Shown in pieces: positions 8,496 to 17,972 of a stretch of 64,000 nucleotides of DNA. Made by a program: the position numbers and the translations under genes. The stretch spans positions 2,040,001 to 2,104,000 of the forward strand of contig CP143548.1 in the NCBI GenBank assembly GCA_037015955.1, given 5' to 3'. The notes below the pieces were generated by a model. The model was not told where the DNA came from. It worked only from the letters and a program-made list of their open reading frames with translations, and did not search any database. Source of the stretch: Lachnospiraceae bacterium JLR.KK008. GTDB taxonomy: Bacteria; Bacillota; Clostridia; Lachnospirales; Lachnospiraceae. The stretch's first letter is position 1; each line of letters begins with the position of its first letter.

Positions 8496-9643
8496 ACCAG
8501 CTTCTGATCAATCAACGATTTTATTTTGGTAGAGCATGTCTGCTTTGTATAGGGGAAAAATACCATATCAGATCCCAATTCCCGCAGCCTTCGCTGCTCT
8601 CTCTGAAATCCCTCTTCATGCGCATGGTCGTCTCCTGAAAAACAGACATCAAAATGATACAGTGTCCAGGCATCTGGCTTTACCGTATTGTGAAAGTCAA
8701 CCGGAACGACTTCATCTACATAACGAACAGACTGCACAATCTCCATCCGTTCCGCCAAAGGCACGAAAGGTTTGCGGCCTTTTTGATGTTCGATAAATTC
8801 ATCAGTCATCACCCCGACCATCAGACGGTCACACTGCTCCCCGCATCTTCTCAGCAAATTCAAATGCCCGATATGAAACAGATCGAACGCGCCCGCCGTA
8901 AACCCCAGCGCATAGTTCTTCTTTTCCATTTCCGCTACGCTCTGACCTGTTCGCGGCAGTTTTTCCCACTCCTGTAAATATCTCCCGCCCCTCTCCGAAA
9001 GGCAGTCATACATCACCCAGTTTTCCGATAAGACGTCATCAATCTTATGAATATTGACATCCATCATCTCCACCGCACGCCTCAAAAGATCCCGGTCAAG
9101 GTCAATACCATCTGTTTCCGAAAACCCATGCAGTTTTTCCAGAAATTCCCGCCGGTACATGGTTGCGGAAGCCTCGGCCGGGTTGTGCAGTGAGAGCTCT
9201 TCTCTGACAGTCAGCGTTCTCCCACTGACCGGTTCCGGTAATATCACTGTGGAAAATTCCCTATGCTGTCGGTATCTGGAACAGAACAGGTCCGCATTTT
9301 GATCCGCGGCCGCTGCCTGCCGGAAACGTTCCAGTTTCCTGCTGTCCCACTCATTGTCGCTGTCAAGAAAAGCGATCAGGTCTCCTTTCGCCGCCCGGAT
9401 CCCTGTATTTCTGCTGCTCCCCGTCCCCTTCGCAGTCGTATTGTAAAAATATTGGTAAGTTCCCAAATACAAAGACGCTATGTACTCTCTTGTCCCGTCG
9501 ACCGACCCATCATCGACAATGATAATCTCATCCGCAGCTACTGTCTGCGCAAATACACTGCGAAGTGCACGCGCCGCTTCATAGCGTCTGTTACGTGTGG
9601 TGATGATAACTGAGATTTTTGTTTCATCCTTGTTATAATTCAT
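8492..9643 (-). CDS. Fusion: GT2 glycosyltransferase + TagD-like cytidylyltransferase
   Basis: 383 residues with two enzymes. Residues about 8-215 are a GT-A fold family 2 glycosyltransferase (SVIITTRNRR, IIIVDDGSVDGT, metal motif DSD at 94-96). Residues 243-380 are a TagD-type nucleotidyltransferase (GAFDLFHIGHLNLL with the HxGH motif at 257-260, and STKIKSLI near the end in place of the ISTT-type motif). TagD makes CDP-glycerol from glycerol 3-phosphate and CTP, so the polymer may carry glycerol phosphate; related enzymes act on other alcohol phosphates. It begins three bases after the stop of the 1223-residue enzyme and overlaps the exporter permease. Fusion to a glycosyltransferase suggests local supply of the activated alcohol. 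Confidence 0.85.
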   Translation of the reverse strand: MNYNKDETKISVIITTRNRRYEAARALRSVFAQTVAADEIIIVDDGSVDGTREYIASLYLGTYQYFYNTTAKGTGSSRNTGIRAAKGDLIAFLDSDNEWDSRKLERFRQAAAADQNADLFCSRYRQHREFSTVILPEPVSGRTLTVREELSLHNPAEASATMYRREFLEKLHGFSETDGIDLDRDLLRRAVEMMDVNIHKIDDVLSENWVMYDCLSERGGRYLQEWEKLPRTGQSVAEMEKKNYALGFTAGAFDLFHIGHLNLLRRCGEQCDRLMVGVMTDEFIEHQKGRKPFVPLAERMEIVQSVRYVDEVVPVDFHNTVKPDAWTLYHFDVCFSGDDHAHEEGFQREQRRLRELGSDMVFFPYTKQTCSTKIKSLIDQKLV

Positions 9644-9646
9644 TTC

Positions 9647-12600
9647 TTAAATAATCTCCTTATACCAGACATAGTCTTTATATTTCTGTAATCCATGTCG
9701 TTCAAGCTGGTCCGCCATCTGATTGTAACTGTCTGCTGTTATCACAATAAAATATTCCTGAAGACAGCTTAAATCTTCCGGTCTCATCACCGAAAGACCA
9801 TCCAGCATCACATCCGGCTCCGGATGATTATCCAATAGCAGAACCGGACATACATCATAAAATTCCCGGCGCATTCTCCTGTACACGGCGCCTGTTCCAA
9901 AATAGGCCAGCCGCTTTGCATGTTTATAAAAATTCATATACAGTGAAGTACCCCTGGGCCATGATATGGAAACTTCGGGCAGATGTTTCATCAGCATCTG
10001 ATAATACATTCCCCAATGATATGTCATTGGTTTCCCCGTATAGTAATCTTCCTGATACGTGTCAGAAAACATTTCCAGATCGACCTTGTTGATATTTCTC
10101 AAAAATCCTTCAAACGGCAACGAAGCCTCCTGTCCCTTATAGGGAATCATTTCTATATTTGTGGCAAATGTACCATACCAGTCAGAAATAAAATCCATGG
10201 CCCCCTTTTGCATTTTCTTAATTGCTTCGCTTTCACAGTACTCTTCCGGCTGCATCTCAAAAACCGGCACTAAGCTCCCTTGCTCCCGCGAAAACCCCAG
10301 GCATGTGGGTCCATTTTCGGAAATAATATACTCCCGGATGGCATTATCCACACTGGGTGTATAAGAGTAAAAACTGGAAATCCTGAAATTTCCATTTCGC
10401 CTCATAAATTCCGACGTTTCTTCATCTGTATATAAGTAAAGCACATCTGATACTCCGGAACTTAATTCCACAATTTCCTTCGCCAGCCTCCCGCTATATC
10501 CCAGATCAAATAATGCGTCGCCTTCTGTAAACTCCCGGTAATAACTCTGTACTGCCGCCCGCAAGTGTTCATGTTTCTCCTTGCTATAGTAATGCGTAAG
10601 AAAAAAGGTTATAAAATATTCAAATTCCTCTATAGATTCAAAATTTTTATCATATTCCAGATGCGCTTTTTCCAGTTCATCCCTGCACCTTTCCTCATAT
10701 TGCGGATAGGTCTCCTGTTTGAACTCATATTCCTGTGCCATGTCCGTAAACTCCCAGAATAGCAGCATGGCAAGTCTGGGGGAATATTGATCATAAAAGA
10801 CTCCCGGCGGCATAAAAAAGTCTGCTTCTGTCTTCAGTAAGGCGGGAAGCAACGCTTTCCTTGACGCCTGTATGTAAAGAGACTCCGGAAGCTGTGGTAC
10901 GATCTTTTTATAGCTGTCATACGCCTGCTTAATCAGAAAACCATCTCTCGAGCAAAAAAGGATACGCCTGTACCTGTGGATTTTCGCCTCTTCAACAATC
11001 CATTTCACAATACCCGCCAAATGCATCCCCAGTGTATAGTACCCTGCAAAATAAGGGTCCACATTAAACAAGCTGTCTTTTTTCCAGTGTACAAAAGGAT
11101 AATCAAAAAAACGGTTTGCAATCATTTTTCTCATGATTCCAATCCCTGCACTGTTTTTCATCCTGTCATAGGCGACCGTATTTCCTGCCGCAATCCACAC
11201 TGCTTTCTCGCATAGGATACCCATATCAGATTCTCCGCAGAGAACATCAACGGTATCCGGTATCGTGACATGATCTGCGACAGAATTTTCGAATGCGCTG
11301 TGAGATCCCAGATACAAAATATTCTTTTTCCATTGGCCTTTTTCCATCATATGTTTCAAATCATGTTCATGGAACAGGCGATAATTACCCGTGTACCCGC
11401 ATTGTTTCAATATCATTTGCACCATTTCAGGATCCAAAGGCCCAGAGAAAGAGAAGATGATTTCCTTTGCACTGCTCTGCGCCTCAAAATACAACGCCTT
11501 TACAAACTCTCTCGGTTTGCAAAAATCCAGAAGCAACTGACATTCTCTTTCTTTCAGTTCCTTTCCGGAAGCTGTACTTAAATGAGATTGACAACAGAGT
11601 GCATCATAAATGTCATGAATGGTCATATCTTTGCAGCGGTCATATCTGCTTCGCAATTCATGAAACACAAGATTGCTGTCTGTCATTTTTGCAAAGAGAT
11701 CGTCCAGTAAAAAATACATATCTTTCGTCCTACTCCAGGGCGTAAGAACCGCTGTGTCAAAAACATTGACAATTACTGTCTGATATAAATCAGACCTTAC
11801 CTTATCCGTTATCATTTCATCCTGACCATTGGATGAAATATCAGAACAGTTCATAACTCCGAACTCAAATTTATTCCGTATATATGTCTCCACCAGCCGG
11901 GCCATTTCTTCTTCTGTCGGAAATTCTTTTCTGACCCAGTTGTATCCGCTCAAACTTTTTTCCCGAAGCAACGCCTCATCTGCAAATATTTCTTCCAGTC
12001 CGGCGGCAAATTTATCAGGAAGGGAATCCAGCAAAAACACATGGTCGGCATTGTTCCCATATTTAGCCAGGGCAAATTCCAGATCCAAATCTACTACCGG
12101 ACAACCGCAGCTCATCATTTCATAGGGAACAAGACTCGGATTCGTTGTCGAAAAGACAATTCCCAGATCGGCATCTGTATATAGCTGTGCCATATCCCAT
12201 AATGTTGGAATATAATTCAGTATCGTGGCCTCAAACGGAACCATCTCCCGCGTAAGTTCATTTGAGCCAAACAGAATAATCTCAACCTCCGGGTGCCTGT
12301 GTTTATATATTTTTAAACCTTCTATTCCTATTTCAAAACATCGGCGCGACATCTCCGGTTTTGCAAAAAAAATAATATTCTTATTTTTCTTATACCTTTG
12401 ATAGCCGGTATGATAGATGGTTCTGTCCAATGGAAACTGAAAAAATTCCGATTCAACAGAATATTTCTCTTTTAACATGGTATCAATCCAGGGTCCTGAA
12501 CAAATATGCGACATGCCCAACTTGTAAGTGTTTTCTGCCAGATAATAATTAGAAGAAACCGGGTAAAAATAAGGCTCAAAATCCTGAACAAAGTAAAATA

Positions 12601-13318
12601 ATTGTCTGAAGTGATCTTCCTGCTTTTTGAATACATACGCCGTTTCCCACCATGTCGCAATGCCTGCATCATGATAGCCAAGCTCTCCTGTGTAAGAAAC
12701 AAACGCAATGTCCTGCATCGGATAAAACCACTCGGATACATTGTCTCTGGTATCCTCCGCACTTGCCGGCGTCCGGAACAAATAAACCGTTATCTCGTGT
12801 CCAAATTCATGCAAATATCTGACTGCCCGGAAAATATTGCGATGCCCTCCGCCTCCCTTGATCGGTTCCGGAATGATAAAAGCTATGTTCAGATGACTGA
12901 GATCCGGAGGCACAGATAATTTCTCTTTTTGCAGGCGTTCACTTTCCTGTCGAGAAATTCTGTTTTCATCTTTTGACGCGAACGCTCTTTCCGGCTTCCA
13001 TGGATCGCAGACTGTCACAATCTCAGAATCCGTTATCCCCATTTCATATAACAGAGATAAAATTGATCTGACTGCATTTCTGCTGCCGATCGCTATGAGT
13101 ATTTGATCATAATCACTTTCTGCTATCTGTGACGGCGGAAAGATGCCTGACTGATCCTCAAAGTTTTGATAATTTGTATCTACCCAGAGCACTGTTTCAC
13201 AGTATCCGGTCGCGTCAAGCTGTTTTTTCCAGTCATGCCCGATTCTTCCCGCCCCATACAGAATGATCCTGCTCCCTTTTTTTACTTGATCGTACGGAAA
13301 AACCCATCCTTTTTGCAT
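9647..13318 (-). CDS. 1223-residue multidomain glycosyltransferase: Rossmann module, GT4-like domain, HAD-like domain, second Rossmann module
   Basis: Domains in order: a Rossmann-like module at about 5-105 (RIILYGAGRIG, LWVDTN, ILIAIGS); a GT-B glycosyltransferase of WsaF/rhamnosyltransferase type at about 142-485 (NIAFIIPEPIKGGGGHRNIF, IIFFAKPEMSRRCFE, VPYEMMSCGCPVV); a HAD-like region from about 510 (TVIVNVFDTAVLTP, with RRILFCSRDGFLIKQ and ALFDLGYSGRLAKE further on); and a last module of about 90 residues (LAYFGTGAVYRRM, LLLDNH, YFIVITA). In the HAD part the expected first catalytic Asp (pattern FDxFDT) is Asn518, so phosphatase activity is doubtful; a structural or transferase role is possible. 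Start ATG with GGAGATAAAG upstream. Acceptor and donor are unknown. Confidence 0.8.
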   Translation of the reverse strand: MQKGWVFPYDQVKKGSRIILYGAGRIGHDWKKQLDATGYCETVLWVDTNYQNFEDQSGIFPPSQIAESDYDQILIAIGSRNAVRSILSLLYEMGITDSEIVTVCDPWKPERAFASKDENRISRQESERLQKEKLSVPPDLSHLNIAFIIPEPIKGGGGHRNIFRAVRYLHEFGHEITVYLFRTPASAEDTRDNVSEWFYPMQDIAFVSYTGELGYHDAGIATWWETAYVFKKQEDHFRQLFYFVQDFEPYFYPVSSNYYLAENTYKLGMSHICSGPWIDTMLKEKYSVESEFFQFPLDRTIYHTGYQRYKKNKNIIFFAKPEMSRRCFEIGIEGLKIYKHRHPEVEIILFGSNELTREMVPFEATILNYIPTLWDMAQLYTDADLGIVFSTTNPSLVPYEMMSCGCPVVDLDLEFALAKYGNNADHVFLLDSLPDKFAAGLEEIFADEALLREKSLSGYNWVRKEFPTEEEMARLVETYIRNKFEFGVMNCSDISSNGQDEMITDKVRSDLYQTVIVNVFDTAVLTPWSRTKDMYFLLDDLFAKMTDSNLVFHELRSRYDRCKDMTIHDIYDALCCQSHLSTASGKELKERECQLLLDFCKPREFVKALYFEAQSSAKEIIFSFSGPLDPEMVQMILKQCGYTGNYRLFHEHDLKHMMEKGQWKKNILYLGSHSAFENSVADHVTIPDTVDVLCGESDMGILCEKAVWIAAGNTVAYDRMKNSAGIGIMRKMIANRFFDYPFVHWKKDSLFNVDPYFAGYYTLGMHLAGIVKWIVEEAKIHRYRRILFCSRDGFLIKQAYDSYKKIVPQLPESLYIQASRKALLPALLKTEADFFMPPGVFYDQYSPRLAMLLFWEFTDMAQEYEFKQETYPQYEERCRDELEKAHLEYDKNFESIEEFEYFITFFLTHYYSKEKHEHLRAAVQSYYREFTEGDALFDLGYSGRLAKEIVELSSGVSDVLYLYTDEETSEFMRRNGNFRISSFYSYTPSVDNAIREYIISENGPTCLGFSREQGSLVPVFEMQPEEYCESEAIKKMQKGAMDFISDWYGTFATNIEMIPYKGQEASLPFEGFLRNINKVDLEMFSDTYQEDYYTGKPMTYHWGMYYQMLMKHLPEVSISWPRGTSLYMNFYKHAKRLAYFGTGAVYRRMRREFYDVCPVLLLDNHPEPDVMLDGLSVMRPEDLSCLQEYFIVITADSYNQMADQLERHGLQKYKDYVWYKEII

Positions 13319-13340
13319 TTCACTTTATCTCCATCTCCCA

Positions 13341-14864
13341 TCAGGGAGCGGTCTGCTGACCGTAACTTTCCATCACATGCCATCTTGCAAGCAATGTTAC
13401 GAAATACCCATCCTCATCGACCAGTGGAATCTTTCTGATCTTCGTATTCTGAAATATGTTTCTCGCACTTTCCATATAGTTTCCACTCTGCACAAGGTAC
13501 ACCCCGTCCGGATTATAAATGGCGCTTACCGGAGTATTTTCTGAAAACAGATAACTGTTCTTAAATTCCTCACGTCCTATGATGCCGCAGTATTTTCCCT
13601 CTTCGTCTATTACAGTCAGCATCCTTTTCCCATGATAAAAATACTTTCCGTATGCGGTTATGACCGTATCGCTAATATCAATCAATAAGTCAGACAGATC
13701 AATATCATCTTTCCATATATAAAAAACATGAGTAAATGATTGCAGGACACACCTTGTCCATTCCATCTCATAATCCTCGACACAGACTAAAATTGCCGCA
13801 TTTTTGTCCAGCTCCATCTCATTAAGACGATTCCATCTGATATTTGGTTTGATCAAATCTGTAATCGATGGCTTCTCACTGATAAATCCACCAAATTTTT
13901 CATTCTCCATAGTATGAAAAAAATGAGCAAAAACTCCGCTTGCACATTCACCAGACCCATAGATAAACACCCTGTCATTGGAATCTATGAATTCTCGAAT
14001 CTGTATCCAGTTTTTCAACATGATATTCTGATGAATATCAGATCTTACCACTACTCTGTTCTGCCCGTCAGTCATCCAACTTTTTTCATCCAGCCTGTAT
14101 TCGTCCTTTGCTTCCTCTATAATGAAACGAATGTCATATTGATAATTTTTCTTAATATAATTTAAACACGCTATGATTTGGTTTTTATCATAATAAGCTG
14201 GCGAAAAAACCTTTTTTTTCAGGACAGGAAGCCTGTCCAACTTTAAACTTCCATAAGGATTCCTGTAATTGTCACAGACAATATCTCTGGCATAAGCATC
14301 CATCTGAAATCCTCTGCCCAATAAATAATCGCTGATGCCGTCTTCAAATACATTACACACATCTCTGTAATCCATCTTCATCGGATCGATATATGTAACA
14401 AAATATTTCTTCAATATCCCCGATGTTAATATCTTCTTTCTAAATACACAAAAATAGCTTTGAATATGATGCACTAAATTTTTTTCCGCACTGGAAAGTC
14501 CCCAAAAATCACAACTGCGTTTCTCCATGCTCTGAAAAATTTCCTCAAACGGTATAAAAGGACCATAAAAACTGTTATTACAAAAAATACATTCGTCAAA
14601 TTTCTCCCAAATATCATGATATTCCCCGGATGTAATCACTTCCCAATAAGCCCCGGCATCATAACTGTCGTTGCTTCTCTCTATAACAAAATCAGTAAAT
14701 TTATAAAAAGGATCTGTTGTTTTTACACTGCCATTTATTACTATGACAAGTTTATCAACTACTGTCAGCAAATCTTTTATCTGCGCAACCGAACTTTTCC
14801 GGATTTCTCCTGCTTTATCATAATAACAATAAATTGCTATACGATTCATTCTTTCTTTTAACAC
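13341..14864 (-). CDS. RgpF-like (rhamnan synthesis F) protein with Rossmann module and CBS pair
   Basis: 507 residues from a GTG at 14864 (alternative ATG at 14849, which removes five residues and the overlap with the next gene). Residues about 6-270 match the RgpF family of glycosyltransferases that build rhamnose-containing polymers (IAIYCYYDKAGEI, YDAGAYWEVI, IFCNNSFYGPF, DFWGLSSAE). Next comes the Rossmann-like module shared by this locus (RVFIYGSGECASGVFAHFF) and then about 120 residues with CBS character (MLTVIDEEGKYCGIIGREEF and IRKIPLVDEDGYFVTLLARW). CBS pairs usually bind adenosyl nucleotides, so activity could respond to ATP, AMP or SAM; that is inference. The combination is unusual. 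Confidence 0.78.
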   Translation of the reverse strand: MLKERMNRIAIYCYYDKAGEIRKSSVAQIKDLLTVVDKLVIVINGSVKTTDPFYKFTDFVIERSNDSYDAGAYWEVITSGEYHDIWEKFDECIFCNNSFYGPFIPFEEIFQSMEKRSCDFWGLSSAEKNLVHHIQSYFCVFRKKILTSGILKKYFVTYIDPMKMDYRDVCNVFEDGISDYLLGRGFQMDAYARDIVCDNYRNPYGSLKLDRLPVLKKKVFSPAYYDKNQIIACLNYIKKNYQYDIRFIIEEAKDEYRLDEKSWMTDGQNRVVVRSDIHQNIMLKNWIQIREFIDSNDRVFIYGSGECASGVFAHFFHTMENEKFGGFISEKPSITDLIKPNIRWNRLNEMELDKNAAILVCVEDYEMEWTRCVLQSFTHVFYIWKDDIDLSDLLIDISDTVITAYGKYFYHGKRMLTVIDEEGKYCGIIGREEFKNSYLFSENTPVSAIYNPDGVYLVQSGNYMESARNIFQNTKIRKIPLVDEDGYFVTLLARWHVMESYGQQTAP

Positions 14865-16264
14865 TCCCCTCTGTCTAAAATAGACATGCGAATGATCTTT
14901 GCCTTCGAAATTCCCATGTTCACCAGCTCGGTTTTGATCTCGTCAAAATATAAATTGCTTCCCACAACAATAAAGTCAAACTGCATCGTTTTTAAATCAT
15001 CTGGCGCATATATACGGTTTCTATGATGCCCGCTTATTTTTATATTCTTTTTATCTACTATGGCTGACAATTTCCAAAAGATTTCACTATTTTCATATAG
15101 TCTTTCATACTTTGTCAAAAATTCAAGGCCGCGCCTGCCAGCACCATACAGAACAAACGTTTTATCTTTCTTCAGCACTGCATTCCAGGCTTCGTCTGCC
15201 TCCTGCAAACTTTTTTCCACGCATATACACAATTCCTCATGCGCATCAGATGACAGATGATAGAAATCAAGCAGCCCGGACACAAGGGAAGAAAATGTCT
15301 GATTGCAATGATCCTGAAGAAAATCCACAACTTCACTATTACCTACAACAGATGGTGTCTCGTAGTTTCTTTGCACGCATGTGCCAAATCTGTCACCAAA
15401 TTCTCTTCCAAGCGCTTCCTCGTTTATTTTTTGTAATTTCATATTTGCGTCATAAATCTGTAACAGCAGCCGGAACTGTTGCGATACATAGGAAGCTCTG
15501 CTTCTTCGCTCTACATGCGTAAACCACGTCGGATAAAAATCAGCAAAACGATACCCTGCCAGATCAATGTTATATAAATTTCGAATATACACGATAGAAC
15601 TGTCTACCGTAGACTGTATCCCCTTATCACCAACCTGAAAAGTCGTGCAGTTGCCATGTACTCTGTACTTGAGCAACGGTTCCGAAATATTGGCAAACTC
15701 TGTACATAAAATCAGCTTCGTCCACAGATCATAATCTTCCGCAACTTTTGTCTCATCATAACACAGCTTATTTTCTGTCAGGACACTCTTTCTTATCATA
15801 ACCGTCGGATGATATACCGCGCATGAAAATAACAGTCTTGCTTTGATCTCGTCATTGGTCTCTGGAAGAGGTACCAGTCTGTTTATATTCCCCTCCATGG
15901 TTATCTCATAGGCAAAGGTTCCCAAAACTCCTATCTGCGGATTTTTTTCCATGAAATCCATCTGTCTTTCAAATCTCTCCAACATTGCGATGTCATCAGC
16001 ATCCATCCTTGCTATCATCTCCCCGCGGGAAACCGATAACCCATAATTCAGCGCATTTGCCACTCCCTTTTTTTCTTTCTGAAAGTATCGGATTCTTTCA
16101 TCGGGCGGCAGTATTTTTTTTACTCCTTCCCTGTCTTGTGAACTGTCAACAACAATCAATTCCCAGTTCTCATAAGTCTGACCCATAATACTTTCTACTG
16201 CTTCCTCCAGAAATGATATTTCATCTCCAACGGGCATGATAATACTGATCAATTTGCTATTCAT
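14858..16264 (-). CDS. GT2 glycosyltransferase with C-terminal Rossmann module
   Basis: 468 residues. The N-terminal half is a GT-A family 2 enzyme: ISIIMPVGDEISFLEEAVES, ELIVVDSS, then MIARMDADDIAMLERFERQ with the metal-binding DADD, and HPTVMIRKSVL / VAEDYDLWTKLI for acceptor and base positions. The C-terminal about 90 residues are the module found throughout this locus (FVLYGAGRRGLEFL, SAIVDKKN, FDFIVVGSNLYFDEI). Start ATG preceded by CAGGAGAGC. It overlaps the RgpF-like gene by seven bases if that gene starts at GTG. It is similar in plan to the enzyme at 26572, which has the same order of domains. Sugar donor unknown. Confidence 0.85.
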   Translation of the reverse strand: MNSKLISIIMPVGDEISFLEEAVESIMGQTYENWELIVVDSSQDREGVKKILPPDERIRYFQKEKKGVANALNYGLSVSRGEMIARMDADDIAMLERFERQMDFMEKNPQIGVLGTFAYEITMEGNINRLVPLPETNDEIKARLLFSCAVYHPTVMIRKSVLTENKLCYDETKVAEDYDLWTKLILCTEFANISEPLLKYRVHGNCTTFQVGDKGIQSTVDSSIVYIRNLYNIDLAGYRFADFYPTWFTHVERRSRASYVSQQFRLLLQIYDANMKLQKINEEALGREFGDRFGTCVQRNYETPSVVGNSEVVDFLQDHCNQTFSSLVSGLLDFYHLSSDAHEELCICVEKSLQEADEAWNAVLKKDKTFVLYGAGRRGLEFLTKYERLYENSEIFWKLSAIVDKKNIKISGHHRNRIYAPDDLKTMQFDFIVVGSNLYFDEIKTELVNMGISKAKIIRMSILDRGEC

Positions 16265-16306
16265 CCAAGCTCTCCTGTTTTCTGTTGTTCCACACTTCAG
16301 TCGCTG

Positions 16307-17932
16307 TTAAAATATATCTTTTCCACAGGCAAAATCTCTGCCGTATTCCAGTCCGATACACGCAAGCTGCCGGCATATTGCCGCTGCGTCAACCGGCGTA
16401 ATTATGATAAACAAATTATCCCACGTTTCAACATCCCCAAAATAGAGAATTGACACTCCACCTATTTTTTCATTCCTTTTATTGATGTCATTGTCAATGC
16501 AAAAACAAATTTCAATTTCCGGATGTTCTTTCATATATCTTCTGCACCGGATCCCGGTCCCAAAATAAGCAATTTTTTTGTGCAACATGTTTGGTATTAT
16601 TTTCTTTAATTCAATTTCGTTTTGACATTCAAACCGCTTCTCGATACCTGCTATGTAGAATTGCAGTAACGTACTTATCATTAACGATTCCGTATCTCTT
16701 TTTCGTTTTTTCTCCGGCCGATGCAGGCTTGCAAAAACTTCATTCCACTGACTCTTTTGATCAAAATCTATAAACCTCTCTGCATACATTTTCGCCCTGC
16801 CGCTTAAATACTGTCTTCTTCCCTCATCCTTCAGCAGTGCCGTTATCTGCTTTGCCGCTTCCCCTGCATCCATTTGTGCCACTGAGATAACAGCCTCGTT
16901 CTCATCGACAACAGAAAGATATGGCAATTCATACATCACACATGGAAGGCCATACGCAAGCCCCTCCAATACAGAAAGAGGAAACCCCTCATATACTGAT
17001 GTTGAGAGTAAAAGGGAAGCCTGACTTAAATACCTGGAAAGATCACCCAGATAGCCCGTGATTATAATATTGTCCAGAAGATTGTATTGTTCTATCATCT
17101 GTTTAAATCCACATAGTTGAAGTTCGGGAACCTCCCCCAGCATATATAATTTAACGTCAGGAATCTCATAAACCACCTGGCGGATGATTTCGATTGCCTC
17201 CTCCGGTCTTTTCTCAGTCGAAAATCTCCCAATCCACACAATTATGTTCTTATTTTTCTTCGAATGCGCCTCTGCTCCTATCTTCACATCCACAGGATTC
17301 ACTGTCCGAAACACATTATGATTGGCACTGCTCCAGTATTTCAGATCAACGTCACTCAAAGTAATGACTGCATCCACCAATGAATAAATCTCATGTAATT
17401 GCAGTATCTTTCTGTCTGCACTGAGCATCAGCTTCGCAAAAACCGAATGCGTATATATAATAAAGCGTACATCATATAACTTGCAAAAAAGCATGTCCCA
17501 TGCAAGCAATTCCCGGTCCTCCCACGCATGATAGACCATCGTGTCTATGTGATAATCCAGAATTGCTTTCTCTATTGCTCCTGCTCTCTCCCGGTAACTC
17601 TTATCACGACGATTATACGGCGGAATCACGATCCGCGTTATCCGCGAGTCCAGTTTGTAATCATCCGGTGTTGATTCTGTCTCTGTCATAACAATGACAC
17701 GGTAGCCCATGTCAATCCACATATTGGCCAACAAGACCAGAACCTTTTCCGCTCCGCCGCTGAATACGGAATAATAGAATGTCGCGATTGTTCTGACCTC
17801 CCGGGATGTACAGACAAAGGCATTCTCATTTTTCAGTAATTGAATCAACTTTTCAGGATCTTTTTCATACTTCGTTTTCTCTCTTTTTCCGGTGAGTTCC
17901 TCCAAGAGCTGTCTTTTCTCTTTTTCATCCAT
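16307..17932 (-). CDS. GT4-like glycosyltransferase with C-terminal Rossmann module
   Basis: 541 residues from the ATG at 17932, which has a strong ribosome site (GGAGGAG); the frame continues to 18049 but that would overlap the upstream methyltransferase gene. The core is a GT-B family 4 enzyme: TIATFYYSVFSGGAEKVLVLLA near the N-terminus, IIVWIGRFSTEKRPEEAI at the start of the donor domain, and the EX7E region YEGFPLSVLEGLAYGLPCV. The last about 90 residues are the shared module (IAYFGTGIRCRRYMKEHPEI, CFCIDND, LFIIITPVDAAAICRQL, GLEYGRDFACG). Probable donor is a nucleotide sugar; which one cannot be said. Confidence 0.86.
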   Translation of the reverse strand: MDEKEKRQLLEELTGKREKTKYEKDPEKLIQLLKNENAFVCTSREVRTIATFYYSVFSGGAEKVLVLLANMWIDMGYRVIVMTETESTPDDYKLDSRITRIVIPPYNRRDKSYRERAGAIEKAILDYHIDTMVYHAWEDRELLAWDMLFCKLYDVRFIIYTHSVFAKLMLSADRKILQLHEIYSLVDAVITLSDVDLKYWSSANHNVFRTVNPVDVKIGAEAHSKKNKNIIVWIGRFSTEKRPEEAIEIIRQVVYEIPDVKLYMLGEVPELQLCGFKQMIEQYNLLDNIIITGYLGDLSRYLSQASLLLSTSVYEGFPLSVLEGLAYGLPCVMYELPYLSVVDENEAVISVAQMDAGEAAKQITALLKDEGRRQYLSGRAKMYAERFIDFDQKSQWNEVFASLHRPEKKRKRDTESLMISTLLQFYIAGIEKRFECQNEIELKKIIPNMLHKKIAYFGTGIRCRRYMKEHPEIEICFCIDNDINKRNEKIGGVSILYFGDVETWDNLFIIITPVDAAAICRQLACIGLEYGRDFACGKDIF

Positions 17933-17972
17933 CGTTCTCCTCCAGGCTGTCTCCGTTTCACCGTCATCTGCA

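Noticed and set aside
14212-14219. T8 run (A8 on the coding strand) in the RgpF-like gene as a switch
   Set aside because: It codes a plausible lysine stretch in an open frame, and such A runs are common in this AT-rich part. Weak compared with the G tracts.
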